Shown: positions 8,613 to 16,609 of the stretch, piece by piece
Layout of the letters: each line of letters opens with the position of its first letter
How positions within the stretch are numbered: the stretch's first letter is position 1
NCBI RefSeq assembly: GCF_041435495.1
Contig: NZ_CP108644.1
Span: 310,001-374,000, forward strand
Direction: 5' to 3'
From: Streptomyces sp. NBC_01116
GTDB lineage: Bacteria; Actinomycetota; Actinomycetes; Streptomycetales; Streptomycetaceae
Length of the DNA stretch: 64,000 nucleotides
The notes under the pieces: model-generated
Seen by the model: only the letters and a program-made list of their open reading frames with translations
Told to the model about the DNA's origin: nothing
Databases searched by the model: none
Position numbers and translations under genes: made by a program

Positions 8613-9551
8613 GTGAACGACCTCGACGACCGCCTCCTCACGCGCAACGGCCTCGCCGCCCGGCAGCTGGCCGTCCTGCTCCTGCACCACGAGCCGGACA
8701 CCCGGCTGCCCCGCGTGCGGGACTTCGCCGAGGAGCTGGGCTGCGGGAACGGAACCGTCCAGGCTGCCCTCCAGCTACTGGAGGAGGCCGGGGCGATCTC
8801 CACGACCGCCCGCGGCCACCTGGGGACCTTCCTGGTCCGCTCCGACCGCACCGTCCTGTGGCGGCTGTCCGGCCTCGGCACCCTGCTCGCGGCCATGCCG
8901 CTCCCCTACTCCCGCAGGTACGAGGGGCTCGCGACCGGACTGCGCAGCGCCTTCGAGGAGGCGGGCGCACCGTTCGCGATCACCTTCATGCGGGGCGCCG
9001 GGGCCCGCACGGCCGCCCTGCTGGAGGGAAAGGTCGACCTGGTGGTGCTGTCGCGCTTCGCCGCCGACCAGCTGATCGCCGAGCATCCGGTGGAGCTGGT
9101 GGCCGACCTCGGCCCCGCCACCTACGTCGGCGCGCACGGCATGCTCGTACGGCACGGGGCGGACCTGGCGGCGCCGGGGCTCCGGGTGGCGATCGACCAC
9201 GCCTCGGAGGATCTGCGCATGCTCGTGGAGCGGGTGTTCGCCGGCCGGGAGGACATCGAGTGGCGGGAGGCCTCCTACATGCAGCTGCACGACCTGTTCG
9301 CACGGAACGAGGTGGACGCGACCGTCTGGAACCTCGACGAGGCGCAGGACCGGCTCGGGCTCGGCGTCGACGTGGTGCCGCTCGGCGACGAGGTCACCCG
9401 GGAGCTGGCGCTGCGCAACTCCACCGCCGCCGTGATCGGGCGGACCGAGGGAGCGAAGGCGCTCGCCGCGGTCCGCGAGTCGCTCGACCTGTCGACGGTG
9501 ACGCGGCTGCAGAGTGAGGTGCTGCGGGGGGAACGCGTCCCCTCGTACTGA
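8613..9551 (+). CDS. yhfZ: YhfZ-type transcriptional regulator
   Basis: 312 residues. The N-terminal 70 residues form a GntR-like winged helix (TRLPRVRDFAEELGCGNGTVQAALQLLEEAGAI). Residues 90-310 form a two-lobe periplasmic-binding-like sensor domain (MPLPYSRRYEGLATGLRSAF, KVDLVVLSRFA, NEVDATVWNLDEA). This architecture is that of YhfZ, the regulator of the enterobacterial yhf operon, and the seven genes that follow are the rest of that operon. The GTG at 8613 has no Shine-Dalgarno and lies just after the operator-like dyad, so a leaderless, autoregulated transcript is likely. A second copy of the site precedes yhfY. Ligand unknown. Confidence 0.87.
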   Translation: MNDLDDRLLTRNGLAARQLAVLLLHHEPDTRLPRVRDFAEELGCGNGTVQAALQLLEEAGAISTTARGHLGTFLVRSDRTVLWRLSGLGTLLAAMPLPYSRRYEGLATGLRSAFEEAGAPFAITFMRGAGARTAALLEGKVDLVVLSRFAADQLIAEHPVELVADLGPATYVGAHGMLVRHGADLAAPGLRVAIDHASEDLRMLVERVFAGREDIEWREASYMQLHDLFARNEVDATVWNLDEAQDRLGLGVDVVPLGDEVTRELALRNSTAAVIGRTEGAKALAAVRESLDLSTVTRLQSEVLRGERVPSY

Positions 9552-9603
9552 CCCGCCGCCCGGCCGCCGCGGCACGGAGGTCCGGAGCGTCGCACAGCCT
9601 GAA

Positions 9604-9627
9604 AATACAGAATCCTGGTTATTGTTT
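9604..9627. promoter_or_regulatory. Second yhf operator-like site upstream of yhfY (site 2)
   Basis: Aligned base for base with the yhfZ site, 19 of 24 positions agree: the shared core CAGAATCCTG (9608-9617) is followed by GTTATTGTTT, against TTTACTGTTT at site 1. It lies directly before the yhfY ribosome site in the 92-bp gap after yhfZ. This suggests a second promoter, for yhfY to yhfW, under the same regulator (inference). Confidence 0.7.
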
Positions 9628-9643
9628 ATTGAGGAGGAACGTC

Positions 9644-10030
9644 ATGGACGACCAGCTCGCACTGCGGATCCAGCTGTTCCGCGAAGGCGGTCAGGTCAAA
9701 CCCGGGGTGGCCGACTTCGTCGCCGCGGAACTCGCCGCCCTGGAAGCCGAGGGGCATCTCGTCACCGAGGCGACGGCGGGCATGCTGACCAGCCATCTGA
9801 TGATGGCCATCGGCCGTCTGCTGAACGGTGAGCCGATCGAGCAGTTCCTCACCGACGACCAGGTCGCCGCCGAACTGGCGGACCATCCGGAAGCGGTCGC
9901 CCGCGCCCGCGAGGTCGCCGCACGGGCCGAGCGGGAGCTGGGGGCCGCTCTCCCGCGATCCGAGATCAACTTCCTCGGCATGCACCTGGCCGTACTGGCG
10001 CGGCAGTCGCCGCCCGCCTCCACGCCCTGA
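9644..10030 (+). CDS. yhfY: YhfY-like PRD-domain protein
   Basis: 128 residues, a single PTS-regulation-domain (PRD)-type helical bundle. The region HLVTEATAGMLTSHLMMAIGRLLNGEPIEQF resembles the conserved histidine-containing part of PRDs. A second histidine lies in EINFLGMHLAVLA near the C-terminus. There is no DNA-binding domain. In the enterobacterial operon YhfY occupies the same place. The start ATG 9644 follows GAGGAGG (9631-9637); a TTG at 9629 is the alternative. Whether the histidines are phosphorylated is unknown. Confidence 0.8.
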   Translation: MDDQLALRIQLFREGGQVKPGVADFVAAELAALEAEGHLVTEATAGMLTSHLMMAIGRLLNGEPIEQFLTDDQVAAELADHPEAVARAREVAARAERELGAALPRSEINFLGMHLAVLARQSPPASTP

Positions 10031-10124
10031 CCCCTCCCCGCGCCCCCGTCTCCTCGTACGCGCTCTCTCCGTACGCCCCATCTCCCCGTACGCCCCGCAG
10101 GAACACGCAGAAAGCAGAACAGCC

Positions 10125-10481
10125 ATGACGAAGATCCTCACCGGTGGAGTCGGCAAGGTCGAGGTCACCCAGGCCATCGGCAGCCTCGGCATCGACTCCC
10201 TCGACGTCGTCCCCTCCAGCGACATGGACGCCGCGATGAAGCTGCGGGCCGGCCAGGCCGACTACTACCTGGGCACCTGCCACACCGGCGCCGGCGCGTC
10301 GCTGGGCGTGCTCGTGGGGCTCCTGGGCAGCGCCTCCTGCCACACCTTCGGCCGGAGCGTCCCCACCGAGGAGACGATCACCGCCCTGCTCGCCGACGGC
10401 AAGAAGGCCTTCGGCTTCTCGATGGACCAGATCGACGTCATCGCCCCGCTGATGGCCCGCGCCATCGCGGCCCGCGGCTGA
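10125..10481 (+). CDS. yhfU: YhfU-like DUF2620 protein
   Basis: 118 residues. It begins MTKILTGGVGKVEVTQAIGSLG and contains DYYLGTCHTGAGASLGVLVGLLG and CHTFGRSVPTEETI, the conserved blocks of DUF2620 (YhfU). It is soluble, with glycine-rich turns that suggest a small nucleotide- or sugar-phosphate-binding fold, but I know of no proven function. It always travels with the membrane protein YhfT, as here (next gene 43 bases downstream). A gap of 94 bases after yhfY carries only low-complexity sequence. Confidence 0.85.
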   Translation: MTKILTGGVGKVEVTQAIGSLGIDSLDVVPSSDMDAAMKLRAGQADYYLGTCHTGAGASLGVLVGLLGSASCHTFGRSVPTEETITALLADGKKAFGFSMDQIDVIAPLMARAIAARG

Positions 10482-10524
10482 TCGCAGCCTCCTCCTCATC
10501 GTCCCGGGCACCAAGGAGTGACTC

Positions 10525-11859
10525 GTGAGCACCACTCTCGCCGCCGGCGCGGAACTCGACTTCTCGCTGGCCCAGCAACTGACCGTGATAGCCCTCTGCG
10601 CGCTCACGGCGTTCATCGCGCACATGGCGCTGGCCGTCTTCAACGACGGCGTGCGCCCCTTCCTGCTGGACTTCATCCAGGGGCGCACCACCCGCAGCGC
10701 GACGACGGCCGTCTCCTTCGGGCTCTCCGCCGGGTTCATCTTCGGGCTCGGCGCGCCGATGGCCCTGTCCACCGGTGTGCTGAACCCGTGGCTGCTCTTC
10801 CTGCCCACGGACATCCTCGGGATGCTGTCACCGAAGAAGTGGCTCGCCCCGATCCTCGGCGGCGCGTGGGGCGCGGTGGTCGTCTTCGGACTGAACGGCG
10901 CCAACAACGTCGCCCATGACCTGCCGGTCGACTTCCTGACCGCGATGCAGCAGATGTCGACGCCGATCCTGTTCCTGTTCACGCTCTTCCCCGTGCTCGC
11001 CATCACCAAGCAGTTCGGCCGCAGGTGGGGCGGCGTCGCGGGCGTCCTCGAACTGGCCCTGGTCGTCCTGACGACGAAGCTGTGGCCCGACATGTTCGCC
11101 GGGGCGCTGGCCATGGCGGTGGGCGTGCTGATGCTCATCGGCCTCGCCGTCTCCAAGGACCTGCGGCAGCGCCGGGCCGACCGGGCGGCGGGCGTCGTGG
11201 AGGAGGTGACCGGGGACGACCCGATGGCGTCCCTCTTCAGCGCCAGCGCGACCCGGCTGCGGAAGTACCTGCCGCTGTTCATGCTGCTGGGCGCGGGCGT
11301 GTGCGTCCTCGCCCAGATGCACGTGTTCGGCGGCGGCGAGGCGACCAGCTTCCTGATCGCGAAGGGGCAGTACGCCGAGGCGGCGCAGGTCGACTTCTAC
11401 CGGGTCTTCGGCTTCATCCCGCTGATCGCCACGACCGCGCTGGCCTCCGGCGCGTACGGCATCGCGGGCTTCACCCTGGTGTACCCCATCGGGTACCTCA
11501 TGCCGAACCCCTTCCTGGCCGCCGTCGTCGGTGCGCTCGTGTTCGCCGTCGAGGTGCTGGCCCTCTCCTGGATCGGCAAGGTGCTCGGCAAGCTGCCGAG
11601 CGTCCGGGACTCCTCGGAGCACCTGCGCAGCGCCATCGGGGACACCCTCCAGCTCGCGATCCTGTTCGGCTCGCTGATGGCCGCCAACGCCATGGGCGGC
11701 GGGCTCGGCATCCTCGTCGTCGGCGGGCTCTACCTGCTGAACGAGTCGATGGGCCGGCCCGTCGTGAGGATGGCCGCGGCCCCGGCGGCCGTGATCGTCG
11801 GCGGTGTCCTCCTCAACGTCCTCTACTGGCTCGACCTGTTCACCCCGGTCAAGGGCTGA
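10525..11859 (+). CDS. yhfT: YhfT-family membrane transporter
   Basis: 444 residues with about eleven hydrophobic segments, beginning LTVIALCALTAFIAHMALAVFNDGVRPFL and ending AAPAAVIVGGVLLNVLYWLDLF. The block FNDGVRPFLLDFIQG and the acidic cytoplasmic loop near residues 210-240 (SKDLRQRRADRAAG) are typical of YhfT. Presumed inner-membrane importer of the unknown yhf substrate, possibly working with YhfU. GTG start at 10525 after AAGGAGTGA. No signal peptide. Confidence 0.88.
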   Translation: MSTTLAAGAELDFSLAQQLTVIALCALTAFIAHMALAVFNDGVRPFLLDFIQGRTTRSATTAVSFGLSAGFIFGLGAPMALSTGVLNPWLLFLPTDILGMLSPKKWLAPILGGAWGAVVVFGLNGANNVAHDLPVDFLTAMQQMSTPILFLFTLFPVLAITKQFGRRWGGVAGVLELALVVLTTKLWPDMFAGALAMAVGVLMLIGLAVSKDLRQRRADRAAGVVEEVTGDDPMASLFSASATRLRKYLPLFMLLGAGVCVLAQMHVFGGGEATSFLIAKGQYAEAAQVDFYRVFGFIPLIATTALASGAYGIAGFTLVYPIGYLMPNPFLAAVVGALVFAVEVLALSWIGKVLGKLPSVRDSSEHLRSAIGDTLQLAILFGSLMAANAMGGGLGILVVGGLYLLNESMGRPVVRMAAAPAAVIVGGVLLNVLYWLDLFTPVKG

Positions 11860-11876
11860 GGTCCGACCCCGGATCC

Positions 11877-11910
11877 GGCCGTGCCGTACGCGGAGAAGGC
11901 CGTGCCGTAC
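11877..11910. repeat. Short direct repeat between yhfT and php
   Basis: GGCCGTGCCGTAC occurs at 11877-11889 and again at 11898-11910, followed by similar GGAG sequence both times. It precedes the php ribosome site and looks like a local 21-bp duplication without evident role. Confidence 0.7.
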
Positions 11911-11930
11911 ATGGAGCAGGAGGCCCCACG

Positions 11931-12887
11931 ATGAACCACCCCGCACCGCACACCCTGCGCACCGTCACCGGAGAGCTCCGGGCCGCTTCGGTACGCGGCC
12001 CCGCCCTCGCCCACGAGCACCTCGTCCTCGATCTGGACCGGGTGGGCGACGGCGCGGCCGTCCTCGGACCGGAGCGCCACGCGGCGGCCGTGGCCGCCGA
12101 ACTCGCCGCACTGCGCGCCGAGTACGGCCTCGCCCTGGTCGTCGAGCTGACCTGCCGGGGCATGGGACGTGACATCCGCGCGCTGTCCCGCATCGCCCGG
12201 GAGACCGGTGTCGCCGTCGTCGCCGCGACCGGCTGGTACTACGAGCCGTTCCACACGCCGGAGATCGACGCCCTGGACGTGGCGGCGCTCACCGGCGTCC
12301 TCGTCCGGGAGATCGAGGACGGCGTGGACGGGAGCGGCGTCCGGCCCGGCGTCCTCGGTGAGATCGGCAGCCACGGCGACGTACCCACCGCCGCCGAGGG
12401 CAAGGTGCTGCGGGCCGCCGCACGCGCGGCGCTCGCCACCGGCCTCTCCGTCGCCACCCACGCCCAGCTCGGCCGGGGCGGCCTCGCCCAGCTGGAGCTG
12501 CTCACCGGTGAGGGCCTGCCCGCCCACCGCGTGAGCATCGGGCACCAGGACCTCCTGGACGACCCCGGCGTCCACCGGGAGCTGGCGGCGAGCGGGGCGT
12601 ACGTCGCCTTCGACACCGTGGGCAAGACCGCGTACCGGAGCGACGGGGCCCGGCTGCGGCTGCTGCTCGCGCTGCTGGAGGCGGGCCACGCCGACCGGGC
12701 CCTGCTCAGCTGCGACATCTCCCGCCACGGCTATCTGCGCGACGAGGGCGGCCAGGGGTACGGGCACCTCTTCGCGAGCTTCCTGCCCCGGCTGCGGGCG
12801 GCCGGGGCCGACGACGACCTGATCGACCTGCTGACCCGCCGCAATCCGGTGCGCTTCCTGACCGGCGCGACCGTGGAGGAGAACTGA
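11931..12887 (+). CDS. php: Phosphotriesterase-homology protein (Php, amidohydrolase fold)
   Basis: 318 residues of the phosphotriesterase family. The metal-binding HxH is His28/His30 in LAHEHLVLDL. Later ligands sit in SVATHAQLG and SIGHQDLLDD, and the catalytic Asp in LLSCDISRHGY. The position of the carbamylated lysine of true phosphotriesterases is GEIGSHG, with Glu, as I recall for E. coli PHP. A hydrolase of a lactone, amide or ester intermediate in the yhf pathway is plausible, but no substrate is known. Strong ribosome site (GGAGCAGGAGG) before ATG 11931; the stop is one base from the next gene's start. Confidence 0.88.
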   Translation: MNHPAPHTLRTVTGELRAASVRGPALAHEHLVLDLDRVGDGAAVLGPERHAAAVAAELAALRAEYGLALVVELTCRGMGRDIRALSRIARETGVAVVAATGWYYEPFHTPEIDALDVAALTGVLVREIEDGVDGSGVRPGVLGEIGSHGDVPTAAEGKVLRAAARAALATGLSVATHAQLGRGGLAQLELLTGEGLPAHRVSIGHQDLLDDPGVHRELAASGAYVAFDTVGKTAYRSDGARLRLLLALLEAGHADRALLSCDISRHGYLRDEGGQGYGHLFASFLPRLRAAGADDDLIDLLTRRNPVRFLTGATVEEN

Positions 12888-12888
12888 C

Positions 12889-14016
12889 ATGAGCCCCGCA
12901 CCCCCGCCCACGCTCCCCGCGACCTCTCCGCTGCCCACGGTGGCCCTGGAGGACGCCGCGGCCCGGCAGTTCCGGCTGCTGGAGGCCACTGCCGCGCACT
13001 TCGAGGGCGATCAGCTGTTCTCCGCCGACGCGGGCGTCGTCCCCGGCCTCGGGCGGCCCCGCACCACCGCCCGCGTCGAGGCGGTCCTCGCCGACTTCTT
13101 CGGCGCCGAGGAGGCCGCCCTCGTACAGGGCGCGGGCACCGGGGCGATCCGGGTCGCGCTCAACGCCGTCGTCCGGGCGGGCGACGATCTGCTGATCCAC
13201 CGGGCCCCGGTCTACCGCACGACCGAGGTCACCTTCCGGGGCATCGGCGTACGCACCACGGAGGCGGACTTCAACGACCGGGCGGCGCTCGACGCCGCCC
13301 TGGCGTCCGGGCGGTTCCGGTGGGCGTACGTCCAGCACACCCGGCAGCGGCTGGCCGACTCCTACGATCCGGCCGAGGTCATCGCCGCCTGCCGGGCGGC
13401 CGGGGTCCGCACGATCGTGGACGACAACTACGCCGTCATGCGCACCCCGGCCGCCGGGGTCGAACTGGGCGCCGACGCCTCCTGCTTCTCGCTCTTCAAA
13501 CTCCACGGGCCCGAGGGCGTGGGCCTGGTCGTGGGCGCCCGGGACCTGGTCGAGGGCGTCCGCCGCGACAACTACTCCGGCGGCGGGCAGGTCCAGGGCC
13601 ACCAGGCGCTGGACGCGCTGCGCGCCCTCACCCACGTACCCCTCCTGTGGGCCGTGCAGTCACGGGTGGGGACCGAGGTCGCCGAACGGCTCGCGGCCGG
13701 CGAGGTGGCCGGGGTCGCGGAGGTCCGCGTCGCCAATGCCCAGGACCGCTGCCTGCTGATCCGCCTCGACCGGCCCATCGCCGCCGAACTGCCTTCCGTC
13801 GCCGCGCGGTTCGGCGCCGCGCCGTACCCCGTCGGCTCCAACTCGCGCTACGAGATCGCGCCGCTCTTCTACCGGATGTCCAGTTCGGCCCTGGACGACG
13901 CCCCGGAGCTGGCCGACTGGACCGTGCGCGTCAACCCGATGCGGGCCGGTGCGGACCTCGTCATCGACATCCTGCGCCGCTCGCTCGCCGCGATGGCCGA
14001 CCCGAAGGGCCACTGA
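12889..14016 (+). CDS. yhfS: YhfS-like fold-type I PLP enzyme
   Basis: 375 residues. Cofactor-binding features of fold-type I PLP enzymes are present: AALVQGAGTGAIRVAL near the start of the large domain, IVDDNYAVMRT with the pyridine-nitrogen Asp, and CFSLFKLHGPEGVGLVVG in which Lys204 should form the aldimine. It is related to cystathionine synthase/aminotransferase class V proteins annotated as YhfS. It starts one base after the php stop, so translation is coupled. Probable role: transamination, elimination or aldol chemistry on the operon's amino-compound substrate (inference). Confidence 0.87.
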   Translation: MSPAPPPTLPATSPLPTVALEDAAARQFRLLEATAAHFEGDQLFSADAGVVPGLGRPRTTARVEAVLADFFGAEEAALVQGAGTGAIRVALNAVVRAGDDLLIHRAPVYRTTEVTFRGIGVRTTEADFNDRAALDAALASGRFRWAYVQHTRQRLADSYDPAEVIAACRAAGVRTIVDDNYAVMRTPAAGVELGADASCFSLFKLHGPEGVGLVVGARDLVEGVRRDNYSGGGQVQGHQALDALRALTHVPLLWAVQSRVGTEVAERLAAGEVAGVAEVRVANAQDRCLLIRLDRPIAAELPSVAARFGAAPYPVGSNSRYEIAPLFYRMSSSALDDAPELADWTVRVNPMRAGADLVIDILRRSLAAMADPKGH

Positions 14017-14018
14017 CC

Positions 14019-15182
14019 GTGTTTCTCGACACCGTGCTCACCCGCAACCCGGAGCTCGTCGACGCCGCGGCCGCTCTGCACCGGCGGGGTGAGATCCCGC
14101 CCGACACCTATGTGATGGACCTCGACGCCGTCGAGGCCAACGCGGCCCTGCTGGCGGCCGAGGCCGAACGCCTCGGTATCGGCCTGTGGTTCGTCGTCAA
14201 GCAGATCGGCCGCAACCCCGAACTGATCCGGGCCGTCGCCCGGCACATCCCCCGCTCCGCCGCCATCGACCCGGCCGAGGCCCGGGCCCTGCACGCGGCC
14301 GGGGCCGGGCCGGGCAACGTCGGCCACCTCGTGCAGATCCCCCGGCGGGCCCTGCCCGGCGTGCTGGCGTGGCGGCCGGAGAACGTCACGGTCTTCGACC
14401 TGGCCAACGCCCGTGCCGTCTCGGACGCGGCCCGGGAGCTGGGCTTCGTCCAGGACGTCCTGATCCGGCTCGAAGGGGCCGAAGGCACCGTCTACCCCGG
14501 TCAGGAGGGTGGTGTTCCGCTGGAGCGGCTGGACGCCTTCGCCGAGGCCGCCGAGGCCCTCGGGGGCATCCGGATCGCGGGCGTCACCGCCTTCCCGTGC
14601 GTGCTCTGCGACCCGGAGTCGGGGCAGCCCGCCGCCACGGCCACCTTCGACCTGGCGCTCAAGGCCCGCGACCTCCTCGCCGCGCGCGGCCACCTCGATC
14701 TGAGGCTGAGCGCGCCCAGCGCCACCTCGATGGCGTCCCTCCCGCTGCTCGCCGAGCGCGGGGCCACGCACGGGGAGCCGGGCCACGCCCTCACCGGCAC
14801 GACTCCGCTGCACGCCCTGGACCCGGCCCAGCCCGAGAAGCCGGCGTACGTGTACGTCAGCGAGGTCGCGCACACCCTCGCCGACGGCCGCCCGGCCCTG
14901 TTCGGCGGCGGGTTCTACGCGCGCTCCCACATCCGCGGCGCCCTCCTGCCACGCACCGGCACGCGGCTGGGCGTGCGGGACGCCCCCGCCGAGAACATCG
15001 ACTACTACCGGCTGCTCGACGCGCCCCCGGCCGGCTCGGACGTCCGGCTGGGCGACACCGCGCTGCTCGCCTTCCGTACCCAGATCTTCGTCACCCGCTC
15101 GACCGTCGCCGTCGTCTCCGGACTCGCCTCCGGAAAGCCCCGGCTGAACGGGCTCTACGACGCCCACGGCCGAGCCCTGTAA
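14019..15182 (+). CDS. yhfX: YhfX-like fold-type III PLP enzyme (alanine-racemase N-domain)
   Basis: 387 residues. The N-terminal barrel has the PLP-lysine motif of alanine-racemase-like enzymes (LWFVVKQIGRNPELIRAV, Lys61) and DTYVMDLDAVEANAALL just before it. The C-terminal beta domain includes YVYVSEVAHTLADGRPALFGGGFYARS. It is longer than the single-barrel YggS proteins and shorter than some racemases; the family is YhfX. GTG start at 14019, two bases after the yhfS stop, so the genes are coupled. Racemase or D-amino-acid aldolase-like activity is possible; none is established to my knowledge. Confidence 0.88.
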   Translation: MFLDTVLTRNPELVDAAAALHRRGEIPPDTYVMDLDAVEANAALLAAEAERLGIGLWFVVKQIGRNPELIRAVARHIPRSAAIDPAEARALHAAGAGPGNVGHLVQIPRRALPGVLAWRPENVTVFDLANARAVSDAARELGFVQDVLIRLEGAEGTVYPGQEGGVPLERLDAFAEAAEALGGIRIAGVTAFPCVLCDPESGQPAATATFDLALKARDLLAARGHLDLRLSAPSATSMASLPLLAERGATHGEPGHALTGTTPLHALDPAQPEKPAYVYVSEVAHTLADGRPALFGGGFYARSHIRGALLPRTGTRLGVRDAPAENIDYYRLLDAPPAGSDVRLGDTALLAFRTQIFVTRSTVAVVSGLASGKPRLNGLYDAHGRAL

Positions 15183-15193
15183 GGAGCGATCCC

Positions 15194-16453
15194 ATGGCCA
15201 GGACCGTGATCGTCGTCATCGACGGATTCGGCGTCGGCGCCATGCCCGACGCGGGCGCCCTGCGCCCCGGCGACCGCGCCGCCGACACCTGCGGGCACGT
15301 CCTCGACCACACCCGCGCCGCGTTCGGGCGGCCGCTGCGGCTCCCGGTGCTCGGGGCGCTGGGCCTCGGTCTGGTCCACCCCCACCGGGACCTGGCGCGG
15401 AGCACCCGGCTGCCCGTCGCGGCGGGCCGGGCCGCCCTGGGCTATCCGGGTGCGGACACCTTCGCGGGCCACCAGACCATGATGGGCGCGGACTTCAGCC
15501 GGGTGACCGTGGCCCGGCTCGCCGACCACCTCGACGAGGTGACCGAGGCGCTCACGGCGGCCGGTCACCGGGCGGAGCGGCTCGACGGGAAGCCGCTGCT
15601 GCTGGTCGACGGGGCGGTGCTGGTCCACGACAACCTGGAGGCCGACCCCGGGATCAACTGGAACGCGTCGGGGCGCCTGGAGGATCTGCCGTTCGACGGT
15701 CCGGGCGGGATTCTCGCCGTCGCCCGTACGGTGCGGGCCGTCGCCCCGGTCGCCCGGGTCATCGCGGTGGGCGGGCACGCGGACGGTCCGCTCGGCTCCT
15801 ACGTACGGGGCGGGGACGGGGGCACCGTCGGTCTCGACACCCCGGCCACCGGCTTCTACCGCAACGGCGGCCTGGAGGTCCAGCACCTCGGCGCCCCGCT
15901 CGACCACACCCGTCAGCTCCCCTCTCTCGCGGCGCGGGCCGGCATCCCGGTCACCCTGGTGGGGAAGGCCGCCGACATCCTGGTGTGCGAACAGGCGGAC
16001 CGCCGGCCGGCCGTGGCCACAGCCGACGTCCTGGCGCACACCCTGGAAGCGGTACGCGCCGGGGGCGACGCCCTGGTGGTCGCGAACGTCCAGGAGACGG
16101 ATCTGGCGGGGCACCAGCAGGACACGGGGCGCTACGGGCAGGTGCTGGAGCAGGTGGACTCGGGGCTCGCCGGGCTTCTGGCGCTGCTCACGGACACCGG
16201 GGACCGGCTGATCGTCACCGGCGACCACGGCAACGACCCCTCGATCGGGCACGCGCACCACACCCGGGAGTACGTGCCGGTACTGATCCACCGCCCCGAG
16301 GGGGCCGGGGTGGAGCTGCTGCCGGACGCGCGGAGCCTCGCCGACGTGGGCGCGACGGCCGCCCGGTCGCTGGCGCTGTCCCCGCGGGACCTGGCGGCGG
16401 GATCGCCGATCGGCACGGACGGGGAGGCGCGGGCCGCCGCCCCGCGGACGTAG
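15194..16453 (+). CDS. yhfW: YhfW-like phosphopentomutase-family protein
   Basis: 419 residues of the alkaline-phosphatase superfamily, closest to phosphopentomutase (DeoB). Metal-binding blocks: VVIDGFGVGAMPDA at the N-terminus, GADTFAGHQTMMG with the candidate phospho-Thr, and VTGDHGNDPSIGHAHHTREYVPVLI at the C-terminus. DeoB converts ribose-1-P to ribose-5-P. Here a phosphosugar mutase or phosphatase step within the yhf pathway is likely. AAGGAG precedes ATG 15194. The last codons lie in a 17-bp tandem duplication. Last gene of the operon, followed by a strong hairpin. Confidence 0.88.
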   Translation: MARTVIVVIDGFGVGAMPDAGALRPGDRAADTCGHVLDHTRAAFGRPLRLPVLGALGLGLVHPHRDLARSTRLPVAAGRAALGYPGADTFAGHQTMMGADFSRVTVARLADHLDEVTEALTAAGHRAERLDGKPLLLVDGAVLVHDNLEADPGINWNASGRLEDLPFDGPGGILAVARTVRAVAPVARVIAVGGHADGPLGSYVRGGDGGTVGLDTPATGFYRNGGLEVQHLGAPLDHTRQLPSLAARAGIPVTLVGKAADILVCEQADRRPAVATADVLAHTLEAVRAGGDALVVANVQETDLAGHQQDTGRYGQVLEQVDSGLAGLLALLTDTGDRLIVTGDHGNDPSIGHAHHTREYVPVLIHRPEGAGVELLPDARSLADVGATAARSLALSPRDLAAGSPIGTDGEARAAAPRT

Positions 16454-16477
16454 TCGCCCCGCGGACGTAGTCGCCCC
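16444..16477. repeat. 17-bp tandem duplication at the yhfW stop codon
   Basis: GCGGACGTAGTCGCCCC occurs twice in direct tandem (16444-16460 and 16461-16477). The first copy contains the yhfW stop (TAG at 16451-16453) and the second runs into the terminator stem. Confidence 0.9.
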
Positions 16478-16500
16478 GGGGACGAAGAATCCCCGGGGCG
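16472..16500 (+). terminator. Terminator of the yhf operon
   Basis: Perfect 11-bp stem: CGCCCCGGGGA (16472-16482) pairs with TCCCCGGGGCG (16490-16500) around a 7-base loop, followed by TAATT. Placed 19 bases after yhfW. Confidence 0.85.
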
Positions 16501-16556
16501 TAATTGCGGTCCGGGGATTATCGCGGGTATATTGGATTCTTCTGTGCTCATGCAGA

Positions 16557-16577
16557 AAGGCCCCGCTCGGGGGCCTT
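16557..16577 (+). promoter_or_regulatory. Leader hairpin upstream of the HelD-type gene
   Basis: AAGGCCCC GCTCG GGGGCCTT, a perfect 8-bp stem with a 5-base loop, ends 33 bases before the proposed TTG start. It lies in an otherwise A/T-rich 110-bp leader. It could be an operator or an attenuator. It does not match the rifamycin-associated element as I remember it. Confidence 0.45.
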
Positions 16578-16609
16578 ATGAGTACGAATATATCTGGCGG
16601 GGAGCCGTT

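Noticed and set aside
16557-16577. Rifamycin-associated element
   Set aside because: The hairpin is in the expected place for a helR gene but its sequence does not fit the element as I remember it; kept only as an unexplained hairpin.
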